From Ectobius pallidus (lineage: Eukaryota; Arthropoda; Insecta; Blattodea; Ectobiidae), in assembly GCA_964059195.1 (NCBI GenBank), contig CAXKWD010000005.1, forward strand, positions 139,897,686-139,961,685: a stretch of DNA of 64,000 nucleotides, read 5' to 3'. Both the position numbers and the translations under genes were made by a program. The notes beneath the pieces were generated by a model that worked only from the letters and a program-made list of their open reading frames with translations, was not told where the DNA came from and made no database searches. Every line of letters begins with the position of its first letter. Positions within the stretch are counted from its first letter, which is position 1. Below, piece after piece: positions 14,001 through 24,700 of the stretch.

Positions 14001-14331
14001 ATCGCAGGTGCACATTGATCAGTGGCAGTTGGTAGCCACAGGGCACATCTGATGAAGTCTCATTATGCGAACTCAAGTCATACTAATAAGCCATGGATAG
14101 TAGCTTGTACTCATAGTTGTACGAAGTAGCTTCTGATGTGCGAGCATATGATGTATGATATAAGAAGCCTTTATGTAAATGGGTTCCTTGTTCTTCACAA
14201 AATCTGTAGATTGATTGGGAAATCCATTGACACTTTTCAAAATTTCACCAATTTTATTCTTTAACAGTAATTTGTATGTCTCCTAATTTCAGATTCATGA
14301 ACTGACGCTTATGGCAGTGGGAGCATTGTAA
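5087..14331 (+). CDS. Short-chain dehydrogenase/reductase, DHRS11 / farnesol dehydrogenase-like
   Basis: Six coding exons join in frame: 5087-5218, 6747-6918, 7666-7795, 9750-9876, 13158-13283 and 14293-14331, giving 241 aa. All junctions are GT-AG. The product is a classical SDR: Rossmann nucleotide-binding motif TGASAGIG at residues 12-19, acidic D63, NNAA at 89-92, and the full catalytic tetrad N115, S145, Y159, K163 (YCATK), followed by SPGLVRT. Family members oxidise or reduce alcohols and carbonyls with NADP(H); insect members of this DHRS11 group include farnesol dehydrogenases. The substrate here is inferred only from family. The ATG at 5087 starts the usual [15 protein letters not shown]-terminus. 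An AG after a T-rich tract 12 bp upstream may end a 5'-UTR intron. Introns hold LINE, SINE and Helitron-like copies. Length and motifs look intact. Confidence 0.93.
5588..5735 (-). repeat. Dispersed repeat family B, inverted copy
   Basis: The complement of this segment matches 4950-5010: TTTTCCTGTCCACCACACAA, then CTCAGAAAGTACCATTCT. It also matches 21241-21370 (GTACAGA.AGACGGACGTACAGAC, then CACACAATCTCA.AAAGTA). With the copy at 4950 it forms a widely spaced inverted pair around SDR exon 1. Confidence 0.6.
5871..5992. repeat. 61-bp tandem duplication
   Basis: Two units, 5871-5931 and 5932-5992, are nearly identical (AGCGATAG versus AGTGATAG). The unit is also found once, diverged, at about 7165-7225 inside the Helitron-like element. 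This copy is therefore an internal duplication within a fragment of that family. Confidence 0.85.
6010..6300. repeat. Dispersed repeat family C, copy 2
   Basis: Begins GTCAGGTAAACTGATATAAC, then CAAAGTGTCAG, and later has ATGTGAAGGAATAAGTGGGA, matching 46240-46360 and, less well, 4585-4790. It lies in SDR intron 1. Confidence 0.5.
6545..6660 (+). repeat. Diverged copy of the 6942 repeat family
   Basis: Carries CTCCCTCACTGACATAATTG, then TGCCTACTTCCAGATGA, in the same order as the element at 6942. It sits just upstream of SDR exon 2. Confidence 0.5.
6942..7317 (+). mobile_element. Helitron-like non-autonomous element (candidate)
   Basis: The 376-bp segment is bracketed by the 8-bp direct repeat ATATAAAG (6934-6941 and 7318-7325). 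It starts with a CTGACTGACTGACTCACTCA tract. Near the 3' end is a GC hairpin (TGGGGGC, loop AGA, GCCCCCA at 7281-7297), like the subterminal hairpins of Helitron/Helentron-type elements. Diverged relatives of its first half lie at about 6545-6660 and 23930-24070. It begins only about 20 bp inside SDR intron 2, next to the exon 2 donor. The Helitron assignment is tentative, and an 8-bp duplication is atypical for that class. Confidence 0.4.
8065..8137 (+). tRNA. tRNA-like sequence, probably a SINE head
   Basis: The 73 nt fold as a full cloverleaf: acceptor TCCGGCT/TGTCGGA with one terminal mismatch and a G-T pair, 4-bp D stem GCTC/GAGC, 5-bp anticodon stem TTGGC/GCCAA, and 5-bp T stem CTGGG/CCCAG with a TTCAAGT loop. 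The loop ACGAATA would place GAA (Phe) at 34-36, but position 33 is C instead of the universal T, and the body is unlike normal tRNA-Phe. The tail GGAATTTTTATCCTATAATA recurs after a second tRNA-like head near 13040, so I read it as a tRNA-derived SINE and not a working gene. It is in SDR intron 3. Confidence 0.45.
8990..9480 (-). mobile_element. LINE fragment, reverse transcriptase C-terminus (decayed)
   Basis: On the minus strand, broken frames read [18 protein letters not shown], then [12 protein letters not shown], then [19 protein letters not shown]. This is the usual end of non-LTR retrotransposon ORF2 downstream of the reverse transcriptase fingers. Several stops and at least one frameshift make it non-functional. 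It lies antisense in SDR intron 3. Confidence 0.8.
10243..10452 (+). pseudogene. Possible pogo/Tigger-type transposase C-terminal remnant
   Basis: A 69-codon frame starts with an acidic run (GKEEEEDQ) and then reads [11 protein letters not shown].....[10 protein letters not shown]. This resembles the C-terminal tail of DDE_1 (Tigger/jerky) transposases, which carry acidic stretches followed by EAL...L and LRR-like helices. The catalytic core is absent. The match is by eye and weak; a chance frame in SDR intron 4 is the alternative. Confidence 0.3.
11205..11957 (+). mobile_element. 5'-truncated LINE, 3' end
   Basis: The frame ending at 11652 reads [17 protein letters not shown], then [20 protein letters not shown] and [13 protein letters not shown]. 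This is the characteristic end of a CR1/Jockey-like ORF2 protein. About 300 bp of 3' UTR follow, including a GC-rich stem (CCCGAGCACGAGCGCTTGCTCATTCGGG region at 11855-11883). It ends in an A-rich (ATAAA)n tail at about 11905-11957. The frame is open for about 140 codons, so the insertion is not very old. It lies sense in SDR intron 4. Confidence 0.85.
12935..13075 (+). mobile_element. tRNA-derived SINE, diverged copy
   Basis: A Pol III B box-like GGGTTCGAGTCCCAG (13011-13025) is followed by AGAGGACTTTTTCTCCTAAAA and AGTCTCACAAAATG. This matches the sequence after the tRNA-like head at 8065-8137 (GGAGGAATTTTTATCCTATA and CTCATAATAT). The head half is degraded. It lies in SDR intron 4. Confidence 0.6.
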
Positions 14332-15821
14332 TGTCTTTGGACGATACTATACACCTCATTTATAAGATTCACGATCATCCTGTATATATTTATGTTAACT
14401 GATCAATAAATATCTTGAAATATATTTTGTTATGGTACACTATTTTTTTTTTCACTGGAAGTGAGCCTACAACCCCTTGGCTGTGTTGCAAATAAATATT
14501 CAGTTATACAGATATTTAATACATATTTAATACATATATATATATATATATCCTTGCCATTAAATTCTATAACATATCAATATATTTACAAACATAACTA
14601 TATATATTCATATGTATGCAGTGTTATATACAGACCTGAACAAACTTTCACTTTCACTCATATGAGAATTTAACATAAATCCTACTCACTATGTTTTTAA
14701 AAATGTTGGCATCAACAGAAATGTTTTGAAAGTTTCTGCAGGTAAGTCGTTTCAATGTTGAATCCCTCAATTTAAAAAATAAACCTTGGCAATATTTGTT
14801 CTCTGAAACCTACCCTTAATTTTGTGTTTGTGGTCCTTCCTACAATTTATTATAATCTGGTTCTTTCATTTTGCTGTGAAGTTCATCCCATGTTTAATGT
14901 ACGCATAATACAAATATTATGTTATTCTTTTCATATTATCTTAGGTTTAGTGTAACTCTGAGTTGTTGTAGGGTGTCCACTTCTAAACTTGGAAAATGGA
15001 AGACATGCATAGTGTACAAAGACCACAATGTATGTGGTGAGATGAAATAATTGTCAATCCCTCACCTATGCAATTGTTTGAAAGTTTAAAACGAATTACT
15101 TCAGACAAAAAATAGATTTATTACGAGTATATTGTCCACCGGTAGCAATGGAGTAAGGGCAGAAGAGAATGCATATATTGTACTATTCATTCCAAACTAT
15201 GCGGTTCATAACAGCCCTTAACTGTTGATAACAAAAATAAAGTGAATAAAGTATTTATTTTTTTAGTTATGAAATATTATTTAAGTAATGGTATGTAAGT
15301 TACAGAATATCGCTGTTGGGACTTCACTATTGAATGCTGTGAGGCTAACTAAGATGTTTTTACACGGTCTGTAAGCAATGAACATCACGTGCTATGAAGG
15401 TCAGAAAGGTCTAGATTACAACATCGTAGACTACTGCGCAGCCGTTTGTTTGGCTCAGGTCTTACCAATCGAGTTATACAACATTGCAAACCACAGCACA
15501 CAGCAAAATAGGGAGAAGTTGCAAAATAATAGAGAAATGTACTGGCAGGTACATAGCAATTCAAACCTAGACATGGTCTTCTTCCCTTCTCCTTCCCTCT
15601 TAACAAACTTATCTCTCAGTTTCCATCCCTGTCTGTATCTCCCCCCCCCCCCCCAATCCGAAACGAATTGAGTGGTTGGTTGAACATGCAACATTTCGAT
15701 TTGAATTTATCTATAACTTTTATTTTTTAATGTGTAAAATGTTAACATATCTTACGACAGAAGTTAGTTAATACTGATTTTGTTAAAAATTCATTAACTT
15801 TCTTAGAAAAATAAATTGTCA
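14332..15821. other. SDR 3' flank and intergenic
   Basis: AATAAA at 14405-14410, 74 bp after the SDR stop, is the likely polyadenylation signal. A short (TA)n tract lies near 14533-14550 and a run of 14 C at 15641-15654. The frames at 15378-15694 resemble no family and read through pyrimidine-rich sequence, so I do not call a gene. Confidence 0.6.
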
Positions 15822-16064
15822 CAATTCTAGAGTGAAAGGGAAAAAGCAAATGACAAAATACCAATAACAATTTTTTTCCTTAGTATGGTTACGCATTTTA
15901 TATCAGCCCATCCACATATTTTTACATAGTATAAGATACTATGTAGAAATATCTGGTGGACTGAACTAAATATTGCAACAGTGCTGTGGAAATAATTGGT
16001 TTTTGTTTCTCCTAAAACTCTGGTATTTTGACTTATCTGCCTTTTCCCTTTCACTCTAGAATTG
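15822..16064. mobile_element. MITE, 243 bp
   Basis: The ends are inverted repeats of about 27 bp, starting CAATTCTAGAGTGAAAGGGA at the left and ending with its complement at the right. The similarity continues imperfectly to about 40 bp (ATGACAAAATACCA versus AAGTCAAAATACCA). I could not settle a target duplication or the superfamily. Confidence 0.7.
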
Positions 16065-18540
16065 ATTTATTATATTTTCCTTTGAGTACCACTTAGCATG
16101 TTTAATGAAGTTGGATATATCATCTATTGAAAGGAAGAAATTCACTTTACACTGAAATGAAATTGAATAAATTAAATATATTTCAATTACTAATTCAAGA
16201 CATTTATTATAGCTTACTGCTGTACAGGTTTATCTGAAATATTTAAATCTTCGTGTATTACAGACTTATATTACACCAAGTAAAGAAATGTTATTTTATT
16301 AAGTTTTAAATAATGTTAGCATTTAGCAATAATGACATTTTTTTTAAAAGAAAAAAGTATAAGAACAAAAAACAATCTGCGATAGTATGAAAACACTCCT
16401 CTAGATGGAAATATATTATCAACGTCCTGAAGTTTACTTTCCTCTCTATTCAGGTTGATACTGCAATGCTGTACTATTTTAGACCTAATGAGATGGGTGA
16501 GTGTAAGCTTCTAATAATATGGATACCAAAATATTGCTCTACTACCAACTTTCTGATACAAAATGCATACACAAGGAATGATTTGAGTCTCAAGTGAAGC
16601 AACTGGTTCTATGTATCAACAGCAGCTCAAACTATATAAAATTGTAAAATGTTGCTTATAGTGAAACATTTGAAATCAAGCGATGTTAAATATCTGAAAG
16701 TTAATATTTTATAGACTTTATTGCTTACCACCTAAGGACCTATGCATACCACAGTTTGAAAACTACTGGCCTAAATCGTTTTCCATCAGAATATTTACTA
16801 AAACTGAGAACTTTATGTAATAACAAGACATGTCTGCCCGACTATTTATTTGTCTGTGCGATGCCCAGCCAAATCTAAGGCATGCAGAGATCTGAAAGTT
16901 TTAACAAAGATGCACCTGGAAGCCGGATTTTTAATGTTTGATATCATTCGCGAGTTATGAGCGAAAAAACCGCAGAGAACGTAATTTTTGCATTATCGAA
17001 GCAGCTGTTTTCACTAATACATTTCATTTGTAAAATTAATCACAGTTGGCCTTACTCGCCTGCCAATAGCAACCAAGGAAGAAGAGCATTGCTGAAATAG
17101 ATTTTTTTCAACACAACATAGGCTATAATATTGACTATTGCTTCGATTTTGTTACCTTGCTCTGCTTGATCATTTAACATTGACACGTTAAATGGATAGA
17201 AGCGGGATTATCAATGCAGGCCTAAATTGGAAAAAATTGAACGATTTGGTTGAAACTCATTATGCAGCGGTGATTTGGGCCAGGAAACTCGAATCTGAGG
17301 TCGTATTTCCTAGGCAATGAACTCTTAATATGAAATGCAGCCAAATTTTTATATTTTTATAGTTAATTGTTTAATTGTTTAAGAGTGATTTGCGTGCAAG
17401 GCTCATTATAATGTTTTGATTATTTTGCTTGGTTGAATTAAAAAGCGTGAGGCAAATTTACGCAATTTAGGCTGATTTTAAGATAAGTTAAATAGGCCTA
17501 GTAAAGAAAGACCTCCAACATCCGATTCTCTAACATTCTTTTTACGTATAGGCCGTACGCCTATTTTCTTACTTTAATTGTTTAATTCAATATGTACAAG
17601 TAAAGTTATTATAGGACTAATTATAATTTAAAATGCTAAACTCTCTGCATCAATTCGGCCTTCTTTTAACAATAGCCTATTCTCTTATAACCCGATTTTT
17701 CGAAATCCGGACCAATTTGGTCATATTAGCCCGATAAGACTATCGACGGCTGAATATCATTCCGGCCTACTTTTATTTCATTGAACCTGCATACTTTTGA
17801 TTCACGATAGGTAGAAAGTAAGCATCGTCTTAAGCGCTTAAGCTCTCAGCAGTCAATAATATGTCAACACAAATATCACTATAATCGGTTCAACTGAAGA
17901 TGACGCTCTTGGGCATCGAAATGCATATCAAATAACTAATCGAAAGCAGCTGAAGGTTAGAGAGAGAAAAGAAATTACAATATCCTACTTCATATAGAAC
18001 CACAACATCCGGTTCTACTCAGGAAGTAAACAAGAAGAGAACGTCTCTGTTATTATTAAATCAAAGTATTGCTTACTTACAAACACGCATAGTGAAATGC
18101 GACGTACGACCTAAATGACACCATGTTTCACAAAGACTATGTATACAAATTTTAAACATTGATTATAATAACCAGTATTCATACCGACCTGATTATTACT
18201 AACATCTTAAGTATTAATTTCATTAAACAAGCTACTACTAATAGTTAGATATACTTATCAAATTCTCATATTTTAAAACAGACAATACAAAATTTTTTAC
18301 CAATTTCGTAAATATTAAGATTTATGAAACACTGAGCTCATTGTTCAATACATGCTAATATAACTTATCTCTAGATTTTAGCCCATATTGGGTAACATTT
18401 ATTGTATCAAATTTTAAGCTAATTATATAGAGTTATTTTTAAAATAGTAGCTTAATAAACATATAAGCAATCTACTTATTAGTCGTGATCTTTTGTAATC
18501 TTGATCATATCCTCCTTCAGTTTCCAGCTGTGTTTGAACA
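16065..18540. other. Intergenic, nothing recognised
   Basis: AT-rich sequence without a conserved frame. The pieces at 16840-16960 and 17690-17760 have more complex composition and may be old repeats, but I could not place them. Confidence 0.5.
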
Positions 18541-18552
18541 CAGTTCAGTTTA

Positions 18553-18637
18553 GTTTAGTTTACTCCTGGTTGGTGCTCTTTTAGTAACCGTACTCTTTTA
18601 GTAAGGATGGCGTGCACCAACCAGGAGTAAACTAAAC
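18553..18637. repeat. 24-bp perfect inverted repeat at the left element border
   Basis: 18553-18576 and 18614-18637 are exact complements with a 37-bp spacer. The right arm is part of the 2.4-kb element's terminal repeat, so the left arm is a second, inverted piece of the same terminus just outside the element. Confidence 0.85.
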
Positions 18638-21013
18638 TCGGCGGCTTTCAACATAGAGGAATGTACTAAAGAAGTAAAAATTTTATTTACTCCCAGAGTA
18701 AATGAACTTACTCCACAAGTGGTGGAGAGCACCAACACGGAGTACGTTACTAACGTAGTAAGTTGTGGAGTAAATAAGGCCAATATTTACTCCTACTCAG
18801 GGGGTGGAGTAAAGTTGTGGAGTAAAGTTGTGGAGTAAGTGTGTTCTGTGGCATTTGCGTGAGTTATGAGTTACATATCACATTAAATGGATTACATAGT
18901 TCAAACTGAGGATAAGTTATTGAGATGAAGAAGGTTGTATACCAAAAATGAGAGTTGTGGCAGGTGATTTAATAAATATTAAGCGAACCATACCTAGTAG
19001 GGCATTTAATAACGTAAATAATTAAGCTCATAAATCCTTACATGAAATTTTGGCGTTTGGAAGAAACGATGTCATATTCTCACTACATCCATGTGATTTC
19101 AGCCAGTCAAATGTGGAAATATCATTGCGGAGAGCGATCCAATTAGGAAGACGTCCACCAAAGGTGAGGGGAAGAGTGAGTGGAAGGGACGTTTGCATTG
19201 CACGGTACAAGGAGCTCATGTGCTCTTAAATATCTTCCTAGCTGGATCGGCCTTTAGGTGTTGCAGTTCTCCCTAACTTTGGGTCAGAAAACGACGATGT
19301 ATTTCAAGCTAATCATATGGATACAGATATCGGCGAGGTATAGTACATTCCAATACATGAAAGCCTCCGTTCTTGGAGCTACCCAGAAAACACTTCCCCC
19401 TGCTACTTAACCATAGAATTACTGAACAATAGGTGATTCTCATTGTTAAACGATTTAATGTAATTATTGTAAATTAATTTTATTACATTACACTTCTATA
19501 GCTTAACTTAAAGCACAACATTGCGAATGCCAGATTATAATAATAATTATAAGAGCTAAAAGTTCAATAGTTGCACCCGCAGTGTTAATGAATAATATGT
19601 CCTTTTTTCTAACCCAGGTGTAAAAATGTCCAAACAGGCCACATCGGAAGAAAATTTGACTGACTCTGGGATTAGCGTACATTGAGAAGGGGACACATTG
19701 TAAAACCATTCCTTAAAGACTCCCCAAGTCTCGAATGGAGGAGTGAGACGAGACTTTCATGTTTGGGAATAAACTATAGCAGATGCTGCAGGTCTATAGT
19801 ATGCTGCTAACTATTTTAATTAACCCTGTGGACAGGAAAGTGAGAAGCATTATAAACTATATAGAAAAAAATGCCAACATGAGTGCCGAAAGAAAATTTT
19901 AAGGAGGGGCCCGGAGGTTGAAGCTGCACAGGATCTAGAGAAGTAGTCACTGAAATTATTTTTAAACACACAACCATCTACATAATTATTATTGGAGTTC
20001 ATAGCTTCCGAAATATTGTACGGCCATTTTTTGTTTAAATATTACATTTCTCAGTTGTAATATTATTATTTTTATAAGGTAATATTTTTTAAGTAAATGT
20101 TCTGTGCATTTGAAAACGGACAGAAACATAATGCCCCTTATTAGTTTTGTTATCCTTTTTATCCCCCCTTTTTCATGATTTTGTGTAATACTTCTTATTA
20201 ATATTGTTAAACAGTCAATAAGTATTAATAATTCATTATAGTGAGATTTATGATAAACAACTATAGAATAATTGATTTATCGTTTTTGGGGAAGAATATG
20301 TAACTTTAGGAAGTATAAATATTTTAATATATTTTAGAACTTTATTATTATTATGAGAGAAATAATTATAATATTGACAGTGAATCAATTATGAAAATCA
20401 ACTGGAAATTCCAATTGTTTGCATTATAATACAGAAATAGTTTGCACAAAAATTGTAATCACAGTACCCATACGTAGGCTACTAAACTGAAAATACTCAA
20501 TTGAAGGAATTAAAATTAGTAATGAATAAAACATTACTATTAGACCTATTTTAAAACATGAAGATTGTCATTAGTAATATTTGGAACAACCCAATTCATA
20601 TTCATTGTTTCAGCGAACCTTTCCTTTTCATTATCTGGCACTTGAATAATACTGGCAATTGAAATGCACGTGTTCTGCTGCGCTGCACTAACGTTTCTGC
20701 TCTGTTCTGCGCAGAATTCGACTACTTCTTTAGTAAAAATCGCTTACTACTTTAGTAACAACTAAAGAAGTAACTATCAATTGAGCTCTCCAACACCAAC
20801 TAAAAGAGTAAGTTACTAAAAGAGTAGCACTAAAGTAGTAAATTTAGGAAGGGAATCTTACGTAACAAAAACCGGTTTGTCTGTCTCACTCTAGCACATA
20901 CATTAGTATGACTTAAGAGTGAGACAGATGTACTGGTTCTTGTATACTCCAGGTCTCCGTCTTAAATTTACTACTTTAGTAAGATTTACTCCTGGATGGT
21001 GCACGCCACCCTT
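18603..21013. mobile_element. 2.4-kb terminal-inverted-repeat element, PIF/Harbinger-like (candidate)
   Basis: The left end AAGGATGGCGTGCACCAACC (then AGGAGTAAA) and the complement of the right end AAGGGTGGCGTGCACCATCC (then AGGAGTAAA) match over about 29 bp with two differences. The trinucleotide AGT flanks both (18600-18602 and 21014-21016); alternatively the duplication is a TWA shifted by one base. A 3-bp duplication suits PIF/Harbinger. Subterminal sequence at both ends is rich in TTTAGTAA / TTACTCC motifs. I found no intact HARBI1-like nuclease or MADF/Myb frame, so this is a decayed or non-autonomous copy. Confidence 0.55.
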
Positions 21014-21016
21014 AGT

Positions 21017-21240
21017 GTTTAGGCTTTAATGTAAATAATAATTTTTTGTTTTTGTAATTAAGTTTTAAGTAATTGTATTAGGAGTGTAGTGTTTAAGTTA
21101 ACATGTATTTTAATAGTATTTTAGTTTATTGTATTTAGGTTTTAAATATGGAGCGGAAGAGCGGAAGAGCGGAAGAGCGGAACAGAAGGCCTAATGGCCT
21201 TAGCTCTGCCAGCTTAAATAAACAGAATAAATATATTATG
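21017..21240 (+). mobile_element. Probable LINE 3' UTR remnant
   Basis: Four tandem GAGCGGAA units (about 21150-21183) are followed by CAGAAGGCCTAATGGCCTTA, GCTCTGCCAGCTTAAATAAA and an AT-rich end. This composition is typical of insect non-LTR 3' tails. No coding sequence remains and the assignment is by resemblance only. Confidence 0.35.
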
Positions 21241-21370
21241 TTTCATGAAAATCCGATAAACCATATTTGAGTTATCGCTCGTACAGATAGACGGACGTAC
21301 AGACATTTTTTCGACTCCCACACAATCTCATAAAGTAACATTCTGGCATTAGAATTTATTATCTTTTTAT
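21241..21370 (+). repeat. Dispersed repeat family B, copy upstream of OR-A
   Basis: Contains GTACAGATAGACGGACGTAC and CACACAATCTCATAAAGTAA, matching the complement of 5588-5735 and the plus strand at 4950-5010. Confidence 0.5.
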
Positions 21371-21750
21371 ACGACAGGGTTTTTGAGAAAGGAAAACCTG
21401 ATGCCGCTGAATACAATAAAAGTTGCATGGCGAAAACAACTCCCGGGTTATACTTTATGAAAAAATATACATTAGCAACGAGAAAAGAAGCAGGAACACG
21501 TAATGGTAAATTCATAGGGGTGTATATTTTTTAGTGGTGGTTTTCAGTACAGAGAAAAGAAACCAACTGTTACGATAGAGATAAATTAACGATTATTACT
21601 GAACAAGTGGGGAGTTCAAGAAAAGAATCACGTAATCAGAATTCTTGAACGAATGGGTTAATCAAGGATTCACTTATCTATTTAATAATTCCAAAATGAC
21701 TTTGTATTTCACGCTTAGCATTATGAAGACCAGAGTTTGTGAAAATCAAA

Positions 21751-24700
21751 ATGACTGACACTGAGAAACGTTTTCGCGTTTTAAGAATAATATTTTTCTT
21801 CACCGGAAACGCCATGTTTGGTGATGGAAAATCTGTGTTGTACAAAATTTACTCTTTCACAGGTCCATTGTTCATGTACATTAACTGGATCGCAATGGTT
21901 GTGGATACTTTACAAAACATGCACGACTTAAGTCGAATGATTGAAAACGTGTCCGTCGTTCTGCCGCATATTTGTGCCCTATGGATATTTATTTATGTAA
22001 GGTAACTTAAATGTGTTCTTCACTTAAGCTTTCGACCGTTTAGCGTTCCTAGTTTAACAATTGTCTATTATATGAATCGCGTCCATAAAGTAACTTTCCC
22101 ACAGGCCATTAACAGAAACAAAACACAATATAATGGAAACATTTATTGTAACAGATCTACACAGGATGTGTTGAGCTATTTTTCAACATATTCACCACCA
22201 GAATTCAGACATTTGTCATACCGTGGGACCAACTTTTGAACACTTGTGTCGTAGAAGTCTGCCGCCTGGGATTTGAACCATTGTGTGATAGCCTTCTCCG
22301 TTTCTCTGTCAATCTCTACCATTCTCTGTCATTCACTGTCATTTCTTGAGGGGAAGGATATATGAAAATCTCTGGTTGCGTGGTCCGAGCTGTAGGGTGG
22401 AGGCTTAAACACCTCCTGCAAAATTTTGAGTTGGAGTTGTTTCTATATCTACCCTGCAGCCCGGACCTCGCTCCCAGTGATTTCCATCTTTTCTTACGCC
22501 TCAATAAATGACAGAGAATGGCAGAGAAGCGGAGATGGTTGTCACACAGTGGTTCAAATCCCAGGCGGCAGACCTCTGCGACACAAGTGTTCAAAAGTTG
22601 GTCCCACGGTATGACAAATGTCTCAATTCCTGTGGCGAATATGTTGAAAAATAGCTGAACACTTGCTATATCTGTTGCAATTAATATTCCCATTAAATTT
22701 TGTTTGTGTAAACTGCCCTAGGGAAACTTACTTTGTGGACGGCCTCATATTATACAAATGATTCCTGTGCGTCTGTCTGTTGTTCCTTCGTGCAAAAGCT
22801 ATACAAATGCTAGAAATGAAATTTTACATGAACGTGTTTTCTAAACCCCGAATGAACACAGCGATCTAGCGAGACCCTAAAGTATAATTTGATATGATAT
22901 GAATCATGACCAGGGCCAGGATTTTGATGACATGTCAACTTTTAACTGGAACATCATGGATGTTGCCCACTAGTACAGATATTCTAACCATGACTCCTAT
23001 ATTATAAAAATGGTAATTTTTGGGGTCATTTAGGATTTGAAGCTGGAAGAAATGTGTTGAGAAACTTTGAGACTGTAGAAAAATAGACAAAAGATGTCCC
23101 TTCATGTGTGCATTTGTTTTTAATTGTACGTATTAAAATTTTTGTAAAAGCAATTATTGTGCGCTACTTTTTGATCCACCTTCATATCTAATTATACGGT
23201 AGTCTACTATCGATAATGTATCTAAAAGTATGATAACTAAAATATGCTAAGCTATAACGTAAATTCGTTAAGGGTGCCCAGACAAAACCTTTGGGCAAGC
23301 ATTGCTCGCTTATGCCCTCCTGTAGGCAAGGCCCTGCTTAATGTGTTAACGGACTTTTTTTTTAATGTCTTACTCTGACCATTGCAGAACACACAAAGAA
23401 GCTATACAGAAGCTGATGTACTTAACAGATCAGTTCACATGGGAAGACTATCCTGCCCGGGATGAGAAGACAGGGAGTCTTACAATGGCAGGTTTTGTTC
23501 CCAAATACCAGAAAATTGTCATCCACATGATCTGGACCACTGTCGTGCCACATAGCTCATACATGGTCATGCGGGGTATCATGTCCAGAGATATGCTAGG
23601 ATTTAATGCATGGTTACCGTTCGACACCCGGCCAAGCCCTATTCACGAGATTGTCATCTTCATTCAGGTAAGTCACTATAATTAATACAAAGTCACATGG
23701 CTAGAAGCCGTTCCATCGTTCTTGAAACACGGGTTTGGGTGCGCAGTGGAGAAAAATGCTCCACTGTTGGGGGAGAGAATATTGATTTTTCTAAACCACG
23801 TGCTTTCCAGTGCTTCTATTGGTGTAGAGTACTGAGGTGTGACAGGGACAGCAGATAGCAAGTAAATCATCCCTCCCTATTCTGCGCGAGATTTCTAGGT
23901 CACGTTTCAACTGAAATGGAACAGACTTCTAACTCACTTACTGACATTAATGTTTACCCACTTTCAGATGAGCTAGAAACTTGAAAATTGGAACACAAAT
24001 CTTTTAATCTTAACAGATGGGAAAATTCCAAAAAATTCAAATTTTTAATTTTTAAGTCCCTAACTCCAGAACAGAAGAATGTATAAAAACAAAATTTTGT
24101 ACTAGGGTTAGTTATCTTTTTTATATAGGCCTATAGCACGAAGATTGGCGACAACTTTCTCTTATTTTTAAGGGGACTTTACAGTAAGAAATTTTCGTTT
24201 TTCGCCCTTTTCTCGAAAACGGCTCCAATGTTTTTGTGTAAATTTTGTACATGAGGAGCTTATACTAAGGGCTGATACTTATATCTGAAACACCTTTCCG
24301 AGAAAAAAATTATCTGAAGGGTAGTTATAAGTCACCCGCTGTTTATAGAAACTCAGTCTTGCCTGGTGAAAAGCTTTGCATCAGGTTGAAAAATCTGAAT
24401 CCGCACTCTTTGCAATACAGCCTCTGTGAAGTGAGAAAGATGTAACTTGTTGGCCATGCTTAGAGCAAAGAAAGTTACGAGAGTGCATTACACAGATTTT
24501 ATCTGGGTTATGTATCCTTCAGGGATGCTATACGATGTGGTAAAGACATTCTCTTCTTTTTTATAACCAATTTACATGAAGAGAATTACATACATAATAG
24601 GCATATATTATACTAAGAGACAAACTTTTATTTGGGTAGAGGAAGTTATGTTTCAAATCAGATTTTTAAAAATTAAGCTTTTATTGCAGTAGAAATGTAA

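Noticed and set aside
15378..15694. Overlapping 73- to 97-codon frames on both strands
   Set aside because: No family resemblance and composition driven by pyrimidine and poly-C runs; no splice or homology support.
22316..22693. 125-codon minus-strand frame
   Set aside because: It is an antisense reading through the palindromic mariner; real mariner coding similarity is on the opposite strand of that half.
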